In this document: positions 1-5,376 of the stretch, piece by piece | Layout of the letters: each line of letters opens with the position of its first letter | Numbering within the stretch: position 1 is the stretch's first letter | Source of the DNA: a bacterium | GTDB lineage: Bacteria; Krumholzibacteriota; Krumholzibacteria; LZORAL124-64-63 | Length of the DNA: 10,918 nucleotides | Direction of reading: 5' to 3' | NCBI GenBank assembly: GCA_021767885.1 | Contig: JAASSM010000020.1 | Location: 1-10,918, forward strand | The notes under the pieces: generated by a model | What the model was told of the DNA's origin: nothing | The model's input: the letters and a program-made list of their open reading frames with translations, nothing else | Databases searched by the model: none | Made by a program: the position numbers and the translations under genes

Positions 1-86
1 ATCACCACGAGCAGGCTGAGGTAGCAGATCGCTCCCAGCCAGCGGTCGCGCACGGTGGGTTGGGCGTCGCGGACGGGATCGGTCAC
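1..86 (-). CDS. 5' end of a probable small membrane protein (partial)
   Basis: Only the first 28 codons are in the window; the gene continues past the left edge. It starts at GTG (86-84) behind a run of six G residues about 7 nt upstream, which is a good ribosome-binding site. The peptide begins MTDPVRDAQP, is charged for about 15 residues, then turns into a hydrophobic helix (WLGAICYLSLLVV). This layout, a short polar head followed by W-x-G-A-I-C-Y-L-S, is like the start of DUF4870/Tic20-like small membrane proteins, but too little is visible to assign the family. It lies 67 nt downstream of the YfgM-like TPR gene in the same direction and may be co-transcribed with it across a strong inverted repeat. 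Confidence 0.55.
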   Translation of the reverse strand, partial: MTDPVRDAQPTVRDRWLGAICYLSLLVV

Positions 87-106
87 GTGGCATCCCCCCG
101 GTCTGG

Positions 107-142
107 CCGAGGCGGCAGGCCCATGGAGAGGTGCCGCCTCGG
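107..142 (-). repeat. Perfect 11-bp inverted repeat between two genes
   Basis: Positions 107-117 and 132-142 are exact reverse complements (CCGAGGCGGCA on the plus strand), separated by 14 nt. In minus-strand RNA this would form a very stable GC-rich hairpin 11 nt after the YfgM-like stop codon and 20 nt before the next GTG start. No T-run follows it, so it is not a classical intrinsic terminator. It may act as a U-less terminator, an mRNA 3'-end stabiliser or a copy of an intergenic repeat family. Confidence 0.6.
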
Positions 143-153
143 GCTCGCTCGGC

Positions 154-840
154 TCAGTTCATCAGGGCGCGGGTGCGTTCCAGTTCTCGCTCGAGCTCGG
201 TGCCGATGGGCGTGATCTGCCCGGCGGCCGCGGCATCGCGCAGCTCCTGGAGAACGGCCACGGCGGCCGCGTGATCGCCGGCCTCGCGCAGCCACTGCAC
301 CCGGCGCAGACTCCGCTGGATGTAGGTGTTGTCGGGCAGATCGGCGGAGATGAGCGCCTCCATGGCGGCTGCGGCCTCGGCCGGCCGGCCGGCATCCGCC
401 AGCGCGGTGGCACGGATCAGGGCCAGTTCGGTGCTCGCGGGATGGTCGGCGGGAATCTCCGCGGCGTAGCGGTCAGCCGCGGCGAGGGCCTCGTCCACCT
501 CGCCGGCGCCGAGCAGGGCGTGCACCAGGGCGACGCGCGCGTAGCGTCCGAACTCGCTGCCACCATGCTTCTCGACGCAGTCGCGAAGCGGGATCACGGC
601 GCCCTCGAAGTCGCCCTGATCGATGAACGTCTGGCCCTGGAACAGCATGTAGCTGGCCTCGATCCGCGACGCTTCCTGGCTCTGCTGCCAGTAGGAGCCA
701 CCGACCAGCAACACCACCAGCGCCAGCAGGCCGATGCCCACGGCCGTGGCGTTGCGCTGCAGGAACTCCAGCGCCTTCTCCGTGCTGCTGATGAACGAAT
801 CCTGCTTCAGGTCCTTCTTGGTAAACTTGTGGGCGGCCAC
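154..840 (-). CDS. YfgM-like membrane-anchored TPR protein
   Basis: Encodes 228 aa. The N-terminus is short, basic and cytoplasmic (KFTKKDLKQD, residues 5-14), followed by one transmembrane helix at about residues 32-50 (GIGLLALVVLLVGGSYW). An Ala-rich helical-repeat domain then fills the rest and ends in a charged helix. This is the layout of the TPR_21/YfgM family: inner-membrane proteins with a periplasmic TPR domain, which in E. coli associate with SecYEG and PpiD. A similar role here is inferred, not shown. I chose GTG at 840 because GAGGTG lies 8 nt upstream and the conserved K-x-T-K-K-x-L-K-x-D head starts just after it; an in-frame ATG at 939 would add 33 residues of non-conserved leader sequence. 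A likely promoter and a tandem repeat lie upstream. The protein could also be a generic TPR scaffold. Confidence 0.75.
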   Translation of the reverse strand: MAAHKFTKKDLKQDSFISSTEKALEFLQRNATAVGIGLLALVVLLVGGSYWQQSQEASRIEASYMLFQGQTFIDQGDFEGAVIPLRDCVEKHGGSEFGRYARVALVHALLGAGEVDEALAAADRYAAEIPADHPASTELALIRATALADAGRPAEAAAAMEALISADLPDNTYIQRSLRRVQWLREAGDHAAAVAVLQELRDAAAAGQITPIGTELERELERTRALMN

Positions 841-873
841 GGTGATCGCACCTCGCGGTGTTCGGGTACTGGG

Positions 874-893
874 TCGGAAACCTTCGGAAACCT
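874..893 (-). repeat. Tandem 10-bp direct repeat in the leader of the YfgM-like gene
   Basis: Two back-to-back exact copies of TCGGAAACCT (plus strand), at 874-883 and 884-893. On the minus strand this reads AGGTTTCCGA twice. It lies about 10 nt downstream of the predicted transcription start and about 34 nt before the GTG start. A 10-bp period places both copies on the same DNA face, as expected for a regulator binding as a direct-repeat dimer, but an RNA-level site is equally possible. Confidence 0.6.
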
Positions 894-909
894 CTCGAGC
901 CGATCCGGT

Positions 910-938
910 ATGATAAACCATGCCCGCCAGGTTTTCCA
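910..938 (-). promoter_or_regulatory. Predicted sigma70-type promoter for the YfgM-like gene
   Basis: On the minus strand there is a TGGAAA -35 box (938-933), a 17-bp spacer and a TATCAT -10 box (915-910, five of six matches to TATAAT). Transcription would start near 903 and give a leader of about 63 nt. This is one of the few AT-rich spots in the region, which supports it. The gap between tRNA-Arg and this gene (841-967) holds this promoter and the tandem repeat; no terminator for the tRNA is evident in it. Confidence 0.45.
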
Positions 939-967
939 CCGATCGCCGGGATATCCGCGGGAATCTC

Positions 968-1044
968 TGGTACCCCCGGCGCGACTCGAACGCGCGACCC
1001 CCAGATTAGGAATCTGGTGCTCTATCCGGCTGAGCTACGGGGGC
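968..1044 (-). tRNA. tRNA-Arg (anticodon CCU)
   Basis: A full 77-nt cloverleaf on the minus strand. The acceptor stem is GCCCCCG/CGGGGGU with a G-U first pair, the D stem GCUC/GAGC, the anticodon stem CCAGA/UCUGG with loop UUCCUAA (anticodon CCU), the variable loop 5 nt, the T stem GCGCG/CGCGC with loop UUCGAGU, the discriminator A, and CCA is encoded (970-968). It reads AGG codons, which are rare in such a GC-rich genome. It starts 34 nt after the apt stop codon with no promoter of its own in between, so it is probably processed from an apt transcript. Confidence 0.97.
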
Positions 1045-1078
1045 ACCCGGAAGCGGCGGGCGCCTACGGTACGACCAT

Positions 1079-1594
1079 TCAGGCGTATTTCACAAGGGAA
1101 AACACGGGAGCGTCGGAGAGCCGCTCGCGGCCGGCGAGGAACTCCAGTTCCACCAGGAAGACGTAGGCGGCCACCTCCGCCCCGCAGCGGCGGACCAGGC
1201 TCCCGGTGGCGGCGGCCGTGCCGCCGGTGGCCAGGAGGTCGTCGATCACCACCACGCGCTGCCCCGGGACCAGGGCGTCGGCGTGGACCTCCACCTCCGC
1301 CGAGCCGTACTCGAGGTCGTAGCGCTCGGTCACGGTCTCGCGCGGGAGCTTGCCCGCCTTGCGAACCAGGGCCAGGCCCTTGCGGTGCCGTGCGGCGAGC
1401 GGAGCTCCCAGCAGGAAGCCGCGGCTCTCGATGGCGGCCAGGCGCTGGTAATCCAGGCCGGCGAGCAGGCCGTCGAGGCCATCGAGGGCCTCGGCGAAGG
1501 CCGCCGGGTCCTCGAGCACCGGCGTGATGTCGCGGAACAGGATGCCGGGCTTCGGGAAGTCGGGGATGTCGCGGATGACCTGCTTGAGATCCAT
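1079..1594 (-). CDS. apt: Adenine phosphoribosyltransferase
   Basis: Encodes 171 aa, the usual length for Apt. The cytosolic enzyme joins adenine to PRPP to give AMP and pyrophosphate in purine salvage. The N-terminus carries the Apt signature IPDFPKPGILFRDITP (10-25), followed by the AAIESRGF segment (53-60) and the R-x-x-GKLP loop (78-84). The PRPP-binding motif VVVIDDLLATGGT is at 114-126, with the acidic pair D118-D119. The ATG at 1594 is chosen because the protein starts exactly at the conserved MDLKQVIRDIPDFP head; AGAAAG lies about 11 nt upstream. An in-frame extension of 33 residues upstream is low-complexity Arg/Pro and is rejected. The gene lies between two tRNA genes on the same strand, 120 nt after tRNA-Pro(CGG), with no separate promoter that I can see. 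Confidence 0.96.
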   Translation of the reverse strand: MDLKQVIRDIPDFPKPGILFRDITPVLEDPAAFAEALDGLDGLLAGLDYQRLAAIESRGFLLGAPLAARHRKGLALVRKAGKLPRETVTERYDLEYGSAEVEVHADALVPGQRVVVIDDLLATGGTAAATGSLVRRCGAEVAAYVFLVELEFLAGRERLSDAPVFSLVKYA

Positions 1595-1614
1595 GTCCGG
1601 GGCCTTTCTGGACG

Positions 1615-1639
1615 CGGCCCGGCGGGTGGACGCGGGCCG
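1615..1639 (-). other. GC-rich hairpin in the apt leader
   Basis: CGGCCCG at 1615-1621 pairs with CGGGCCG at 1633-1639 around an 11-nt loop. In minus-strand RNA it sits just upstream of the AGAAAG ribosome-binding site of apt. It could mark the 3' side of tRNA-Pro processing or influence apt translation, but in sequence this GC-rich a 7-bp stem can arise by chance. I see nothing else in the 120-nt tRNA-apt gap. Confidence 0.3.
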
Positions 1640-1714
1640 GTCGCCTCCGGCGCCGCGGGGCGGCCGGGGCCGCGACGGACGACGGCGAGGCAAGGGGTTC
1701 GCGGGGAAGATGGG

Positions 1715-1792
1715 TGGTCGGGGCGGGGAGATTTGAACTCCCGACCTCCTGCTCCCGAAGCAGGCGCGCTAACCGGGCTGCGCTACGCCCCG
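1715..1792 (-). tRNA. tRNA-Pro (anticodon CGG)
   Basis: A 78-nt cloverleaf on the minus strand: acceptor CGGGGCG/CGCCCCG, D stem GCGC/GCGC, anticodon stem CCUGC/GCAGG with loop UUCGGGA (anticodon CGG), T stem GGGAG/CUCCC with loop UUCAAAU, discriminator A, and encoded CCA (1717-1715). It decodes CCG, the proline codon expected to dominate at this GC content. It follows pcm by about 60 nt, has a possible promoter of its own, and is followed by apt with no visible terminator. Confidence 0.97.
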
Positions 1793-1808
1793 ACCATGCA
1801 GGCGGCAA

Positions 1809-1837
1809 AAAGTAATGGGCGCACCGTCCGGCGTCAA
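1809..1837 (-). promoter_or_regulatory. Possible promoter for tRNA-Pro(CGG)-apt-tRNA-Arg
   Basis: The minus strand reads TTGACG (1837-1832), a 17-bp spacer and TACTTT (1814-1809). The -35 box is near consensus; the -10 box matches at only three of six positions but lies in the only AT-rich patch of the gap. Transcription would start about 10 nt before the mature tRNA 5' end. The -35 box lies inside the hairpin at 1827-1844. Confidence 0.4.
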
Positions 1838-1844
1838 TGCCGGA
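1827..1844 (-). other. 6-bp inverted repeat over the -35 box, after pcm
   Basis: TCCGGC (1827-1832) and GCCGGA (1839-1844) are reverse complements around 6 nt. In minus-strand RNA this would form a hairpin 7 nt after the pcm stop codon, but the first T-run is some 14 nt further on, so it does not look like a working intrinsic terminator. It also covers the -35 box of the possible tRNA promoter, so it could be an operator, or a read-through hairpin that ends the surE-pcm mRNA. Confidence 0.35.
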
Positions 1845-1851
1845 GTGCGGT

Positions 1852-2616
1852 TTATCTCCCGTCGCGGTCCGTGTGCGGGGCGCTCTCCGGGACGCCGGGC
1901 TCCCCCACGCCGGCGTCGGCCGCGCGCAGGCCGGCGGCCGGCCCGGCGGGGTGCTCGTCCTGCGCCTGCGCGGGGTCGGTGACGCCCGGCAGCAGGGGCA
2001 CGAACTGGCACGGGACGGAGCGCTCGACGGCGAGTTCGCCACCGGCGCGCCGGTACCGGTAGAGGATCTGCTCGCCGCCGTGGGCGATGGGAATCAGCAG
2101 CAATCCGCCGTCGCGCAGCTGGCCGGCCATGGTCTCCGGCAGACCCGGTGCGCAGGCGGTGACCAGGATGGCATCCCAGGGCCCGCGCTCGGCCAGCCCG
2201 AAGCTGGCATCCCCGGGCACCACGGTGACATTGGTCAGCTCCAGCTCACGCAGTTGCTGAGCGGCCCGGGCCGCGAGGGGGGCCACGCGCTCCACGGTGA
2301 CCACCTCGCGGCAGAGCTGCGCCAGGATGGCCGCCTGATAGCCGCTGCCGGTGCCCACCTCGAGGACCCGCTCGTGGCCCTGCAGCTCCAGCAGGGCGGT
2401 CATCAGACCCACGATGAACGGGTTGCTGATGGTCTGCCCGAAGCCGATGGGCAGTGTGCACCCCTCGTAAGCGCGGTGGCGCAGCATCCGCGGCACGAAC
2501 AGGTGCCGCGGCACCGCCTCCATCGCCTGCAGGACCGGGCGATCGGTCACGCCCGCACGACGGACCTGCACGTCCACCATCCGGCGCCGGGCGACGGCGA
2601 GCTCGCGGTGCTTCAC
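1852..2616 (-). CDS. pcm: Protein-L-isoaspartate O-methyltransferase
   Basis: Encodes 254 aa. Pcm methylates L-isoaspartyl residues in aged proteins using S-adenosylmethionine, so that they can return to aspartate. The substrate-side segment LPIGFGQTIS is at 55-64, SAM motif I VLEVGTGSGYQAA at 84-96, an acidic ribose-binding region VVTVER at 105-110, and DAILVTACAP at 148-157. The GTG start at 2616 is set by AGAAGGA 6 nt upstream and by its GTGA overlap with the surE stop codon, which implies translational coupling. The family core ends near residue 210; the last 45 residues (210-254) are Pro/Ala/Asp-rich, look disordered and are not part of the usual fold of about 210 aa. The pairing with surE is widespread in bacteria and supports a damage-repair role. 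Confidence 0.95.
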   Translation of the reverse strand: MKHRELAVARRRMVDVQVRRAGVTDRPVLQAMEAVPRHLFVPRMLRHRAYEGCTLPIGFGQTISNPFIVGLMTALLELQGHERVLEVGTGSGYQAAILAQLCREVVTVERVAPLAARAAQQLRELELTNVTVVPGDASFGLAERGPWDAILVTACAPGLPETMAGQLRDGGLLLIPIAHGGEQILYRYRRAGGELAVERSVPCQFVPLLPGVTDPAQAQDEHPAGPAAGLRAADAGVGEPGVPESAPHTDRDGR

Positions 2617-3533
2617 GAGGGGTCCTTCTCGCCCTCGGGGACCACGTCGCCCTCCACCCTGGCGATGGGCGTGTCGCCACCCCGGGTGGGGCCCTCGAAC
2701 ACCAGGCCCTGGCCGGTCTCCCGGCGCAGCACGAACCGGTCGCCATCGCCGGCGAAGGCCGGCGCACCGGGCACCGCGCCGCCCCGATGGGCGTGGTCCT
2801 GCCACACCGCATGGTTGGTGAGGTCGACGTGCAGGGGCGTCATGCTGGCATAGCCGTCGCGGACGGCCAGGTAGTCGGTCTCGTCATGCTCGGCCCAGGT
2901 GGGACCCTTGCCGGCGATCCAGACCAGGGGCCGGCCCCGAGGATCGGCGAGGTCGTTGATCACGTCGTGGTAGACCCTTGATCCCTGGCGGGTTACGCGG
3001 AAACCCTTGAGTGAATCCTCGGGGCCGTCGGGGACGTTGATGTTCCACATGGTGCCCCGTGGCAGGGGCGTGCGCAGCATCTCCGGGAGCATGCGGCGGA
3101 CGAACGCCGCGGCGGCGCCGAAGTCGCAGGGATGCCAGTCCGCCAGGCTCACCGCGGCGGCGGGAAGGCCCTGGACGCAGCCCTCCATGGCGGCGGCGAC
3201 CGTGCCGGAGTAGTGGACGTCCTCGCCCATGTTCGGCCCGTGGTTGATGCCGGCGATGACGAAGTCCGGGGGATCGTCCCGGAGGATCTTGGCCAGGGCC
3301 ACCATGACCGTGTCGGTGGGCGTGCCGCTCACCGACCAGCGGGCCGGGCCACAGGCCTTCACCCGCAGCGGCCGGCTGAGGGTCATGCAGCGCCCCGTCG
3401 CGCTCTGCTGCGTGGCGGGGGCCACCGTGGTGGTGCGCACCCCGGGCAGGTCGGCGAGGGCGGCCTCGAGGGCGCGCAGGCCGAAGGCGTCGATGCCGTC
3501 GTCGTTGGAGATCAGGACGTGGGTCTCGGACAT
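2613..3533 (-). CDS. surE: 5'/3'-nucleotidase SurE with a C-terminal extension
   Basis: Encodes 306 aa. SurE is a cytosolic metal-dependent phosphatase acting on nucleoside 5'- and 3'-monophosphates. Metal ligands are visible: D11-D12 in ISNDDG, S44 in QQSATG and N97 in GINHGPN, plus the signature HYSGTVAAAMEG (107-118). The ATG at 3533 is chosen over the one at 3542 because AGAGGA lies 9 nt before it, but directly against the earlier ATG. The SurE fold normally ends near 250 aa, here around the segment TPLHVDLTNHAVW (232-244); about 60 further residues carry an Ala/Gly-rich linker and a short beta-like segment (DRFVLRRETGQGLVFEGP). I do not recognise that tail. The gene starts 27 nt after the glycosyltransferase and overlaps pcm by 4 nt. 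Confidence 0.95.
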   Translation of the reverse strand: MSETHVLISNDDGIDAFGLRALEAALADLPGVRTTTVAPATQQSATGRCMTLSRPLRVKACGPARWSVSGTPTDTVMVALAKILRDDPPDFVIAGINHGPNMGEDVHYSGTVAAAMEGCVQGLPAAAVSLADWHPCDFGAAAAFVRRMLPEMLRTPLPRGTMWNINVPDGPEDSLKGFRVTRQGSRVYHDVINDLADPRGRPLVWIAGKGPTWAEHDETDYLAVRDGYASMTPLHVDLTNHAVWQDHAHRGGAVPGAPAFAGDGDRFVLRRETGQGLVFEGPTRGGDTPIARVEGDVVPEGEKDPS

Positions 3534-3560
3534 GTCGGGCATTCCTCTGCGGACGCGCCG

Positions 3561-4268
3561 TCAGCGGCGCGGGTTGGGGCGAGGGCTCTCCTCGCGTCGG
3601 CTCGCCAGCAGCACGGCCACCAGGCGGAAGAAGCGGCCGGTGTCGACCAGGGGATTGATGGAACTCTTCTCGTCTCCGTAGACGGTGCTCACCGGCGCCG
3701 AGCCGATGCGGCAGCCGCGGCGGGCCAGGCGGACGAGCACCTCGGACTCGGTGTCGTAGCGGGCGGTGCGCAGGCGCAGCCCCTCCAGGCAGCGCACCCG
3801 CAGCAGGCGGTAGCCGTTCTGCGAGTCCGGGATGGCGACGCCCGCCAGCCGGCTGACCACCCACGAGGTGAAGCGATTGGTCTGCTTGCGCAGCCAGGGC
3901 ATCTCCCCGGTGCGGTCCATGCGGTTGCCCACCACCACGTCCAGGTCCCCGGTCCGCGCGGTGGCCATCAGATCGGCCATCTCCGCCGGCAGGTGCTGAC
4001 CGTCCGCATCCATGGTGTAGACCCATTCCAGGCCGCTGTCCAGGGCCCAGGCGAAGCCGGTGGCCAGGGCGGCGCCCTTGCCGCGATTGACCGGATGGGC
4101 GATCACCTCCGCCCCCGCCCGGCGGGCCTCGGCGGCCGTCCGGTCCGCACTGCCGTCGTCCACCACCAGGATGCGGATCTCCGGCTGCTGCGCCCGGATG
4201 GCGGCGACCACGCCGGCGAGGTGCCGTCCCACGTTGTAGCCGGGCAGGATCACGCCGGTTCCGGCCAT
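3561..4268 (-). CDS. Family 2 glycosyltransferase (polyprenyl-phosphate sugar transferase type)
   Basis: Encodes 235 aa with a single GT-A domain and no membrane helix. Near the start is V-I-L-P-G-Y-N (6-12), then the nucleotide-binding VVDDGSADRT (35-44), the N-R-G-K-G-A-A-L segment (61-68) typical of dolichol/polyprenyl-phosphate mannosyl- or glucosyltransferases, and the metal-binding D-A-D-G (87-90). Further on, DSQNGYRLLR and YDTESEVLVRLARRG match the acceptor-side region of that subgroup. It probably moves a sugar from a nucleotide donor to a lipid phosphate at the inner face of the membrane; donor and acceptor cannot be told from sequence. The ATG at 4268 has GGGAG 8 nt upstream. It begins 16 nt after the zinc-ribbon/TPR gene, so the two are very likely co-translated from one mRNA. 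Confidence 0.85.
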   Translation of the reverse strand: MAGTGVILPGYNVGRHLAGVVAAIRAQQPEIRILVVDDGSADRTAAEARRAGAEVIAHPVNRGKGAALATGFAWALDSGLEWVYTMDADGQHLPAEMADLMATARTGDLDVVVGNRMDRTGEMPWLRKQTNRFTSWVVSRLAGVAIPDSQNGYRLLRVRCLEGLRLRTARYDTESEVLVRLARRGCRIGSAPVSTVYGDEKSSINPLVDTGRFFRLVAVLLASRREESPRPNPRR

Positions 4269-4284
4269 GGTCTCGTCTCCCGGT

Positions 4285-5148
4285 TCAGTTCCCGGCACCG
4301 CCGGCGGTGGCGGTGCGTCGGACCTCGGCGATCAGGGCCTCCAGGCCCCGGGTGAACTCCGCATCCACCGGATCGAGGGTGCGGGCGCGCTCCAGGGTGG
4401 TCAGCGCCTCCCGGGACCGCCCCTGGCGCCAGAGCGCCTCCCCCAGCCAGGCGTGGAACTCCTGGTGCGTGGGGAACATGCCGCAGGCGCCCTGGAAGCA
4501 GGCGGCGGCGGCGGCGGGGTCGTCCCGCTCGTGGAGCAGGTGGAAGCCCAGGGTCTGCCAGCCGAGGGGCTCCTCGGGGCTGGCCTGGACCTGCTCGCGC
4601 CAGTGCTCGCGGGCGGCGTCGGCGTGGCCCACCGCGTGGGCCAGGTTGCCCCGCAGCAGGTGCCAGCGCGGATGGTCCTCGGGGAGCGTCTCGAGCAGGA
4701 GCTCGTGGGCGCGGCCCGGCTGGCCGTCCAGGAGCGCCAGGGCGGCCTCTTCCACGAGGTAGAAGCCCGGGTCCTCGCTGGCCGCGCCGGCGTCCTCGAG
4801 CAGCCCCCGCGCCAGGCGCCCCTGGCCGTCGGCATGCAACCGGCGGGCGCCGGCGGCCACCACCTCCGGGTCCCAGCCATAGAGGTCCAGGGCGGCCTGC
4901 ACCGCGGCGGCGGTGGGACGCTCGAACTCCTGGGCCATGAGGATGTGGGCGGCGGCGGGGGCCCGCAGATCGGCCAGGACGGGGCCGGCGGCCAGGTCCA
5001 CGCAGGTCGGGCAGACCGCGCCCGGGACCGTGGGCAGGAAACCCGCGCCGGCCGTGACCGCGTCGCCGGTGCGCACGGCCTCCAGGGTGCGGCCGCAGTT
5101 GCAGCAGCGGACCTCGGCGGGACGCCAGTGGGGGTCGCGAGAGCTCAC
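4285..5148 (-). CDS. Uncharacterised zinc-ribbon and TPR protein
   Basis: Encodes 287 aa; I do not recognise a named family. The N-terminus has a cysteine cluster, C15-C16-x-C18 and C46-P-x-C49, which would form a zinc ribbon. After an Ala-rich linker come helical repeats: a degenerate set at about 75-145 and clearer TPR units at about 145-280 (for example W-x-x-L-G-x-x-L at 197-204, then FHAWLGEALWRQGRSREALTTL and AR-T-L-D-P). No signal peptide or membrane helix is seen, so it is probably cytosolic. The GTG at 5148 is preceded by a perfect AGGAGG 9 nt upstream; an open frame running further upstream passes through a terminator and tRNA-Pro and is not coding. It is first in the unit with the glycosyltransferase, surE and pcm. 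It is presumably a scaffold or adaptor. Confidence 0.8.
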   Translation of the reverse strand: MSSRDPHWRPAEVRCCNCGRTLEAVRTGDAVTAGAGFLPTVPGAVCPTCVDLAAGPVLADLRAPAAAHILMAQEFERPTAAAVQAALDLYGWDPEVVAAGARRLHADGQGRLARGLLEDAGAASEDPGFYLVEEAALALLDGQPGRAHELLLETLPEDHPRWHLLRGNLAHAVGHADAAREHWREQVQASPEEPLGWQTLGFHLLHERDDPAAAAACFQGACGMFPTHQEFHAWLGEALWRQGRSREALTTLERARTLDPVDAEFTRGLEALIAEVRRTATAGGAGN

Positions 5149-5157
5149 CGGAGGGTG

Positions 5158-5163
5158 CCTCCT
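5158..5163 (-). promoter_or_regulatory. Consensus ribosome-binding site that fixes the TPR gene start
   Basis: The minus strand reads AGGAGG, a perfect Shine-Dalgarno, 9 nt before the GTG at 5148. This decides for a short protein over the much longer open frame that would begin at 5403. Only about 35 nt separate it from the terminator T-run, so a promoter for this operon would have to overlap the terminator or the tRNA gene, or the operon relies on read-through. Confidence 0.8.
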
Positions 5164-5197
5164 GGGTGTCCCCACGGCGACCGGGTCACCGGAGGGC

Positions 5198-5226
5198 AAA
5201 AAAAGAGCCGGCCCCCTGCAGGGCCG
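5198..5226 (-). terminator. Intrinsic terminator of tRNA-Pro(GGG)
   Basis: On the minus strand, CGGCCC (5226-5221) pairs with GGGCCG (5214-5209) around 6 nt, followed by GCTC and seven T residues (5204-5198). The hairpin begins 20 nt after the encoded CCA of the tRNA. It is the only standard stem plus U-tract terminator I find in the window, and it lies between the tRNA and the TPR-GT2-surE-pcm unit. Confidence 0.8.
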
Positions 5227-5245
5227 CCTCGGGTGTCGGATCGGC

Positions 5246-5322
5246 TGGTCGGGGCGGCGGGATTTGAACCCACGACCCCTTGCCCCCCATGCAAGTGCGC
5301 TACCGGACTGCGCCACGCCCCG
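5246..5322 (-). tRNA. tRNA-Pro (anticodon GGG)
   Basis: A 77-nt cloverleaf on the minus strand: acceptor CGGGGCG/CGCCCCG (the same as in the other tRNA-Pro), D stem GCGC/GCGC, anticodon stem CUUGC/GCAAG with loop AUGGGGG (anticodon GGG), T stem GUGGG/CCCGC with one G-U pair and loop UUCAAAU, discriminator A, and encoded CCA (5248-5246). It reads CCC and CCU. It has its own promoter, a structured leader and a terminator, so it looks like an independent unit set between merR and the surE operon. tRNA-Pro beside a MerR-type gene and surE is a recurring arrangement in deltaproteobacteria. Confidence 0.97.
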
Positions 5323-5329
5323 ACCGTTC

Positions 5330-5346
5330 GCCGGCGACCCGCCGGC
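5330..5346 (-). other. Perfect 7-bp hairpin abutting tRNA-Pro(GGG)
   Basis: GCCGGCG (5330-5336) and CGCCGGC (5340-5346) are exact reverse complements around a 3-nt loop. It would sit in the tRNA precursor 7 nt before the mature 5' end. It may help RNase P processing or prevent misfolding of the leader; it may also simply reflect high GC. Confidence 0.45.
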
Positions 5347-5356
5347 AGGGGGTTGT

Positions 5357-5370
5357 CCCCGCGAGCGGGG
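5357..5370 (-). other. Hairpin at the start of the tRNA-Pro(GGG) leader
   Basis: CCCCG (5357-5361) and CGGGG (5366-5370) pair around a 4-nt loop. With transcription predicted to begin at about 5370, this hairpin would form the extreme 5' end of the precursor, possibly protecting it from 5'-end decay. Confidence 0.4.
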
Positions 5371-5376
5371 ATCGGC

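Noticed and set aside
55..1527. Long plus-strand open frame of 490 codons
   Set aside because: It runs antisense through the YfgM-like gene, tRNA-Arg and apt. Its Gly/Arg/Pro-rich product matches no family and reads tRNA as protein (RLGIWCSIRLSYGG). This is a GC-driven shadow.
1035..2042. Minus-strand open frame of 335 codons across tRNA-Pro and apt
   Set aside because: It is out of frame with apt and crosses two tRNA genes. The product is Arg/Pro-rich with no domain.
3132..4355. Plus-strand open frame of 407 codons
   Set aside because: It is antisense to surE and the glycosyltransferase. Its His/Gly/Ala-rich sequence has no recognisable domain.
1715..5322. Two tRNA-Pro genes with the same acceptor stem as a long direct repeat or attachment site pair
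   Set aside because: They differ in anticodon, D loop and T stem, and the genes between them are housekeeping with no integrase. They are isoacceptors, not att sites.
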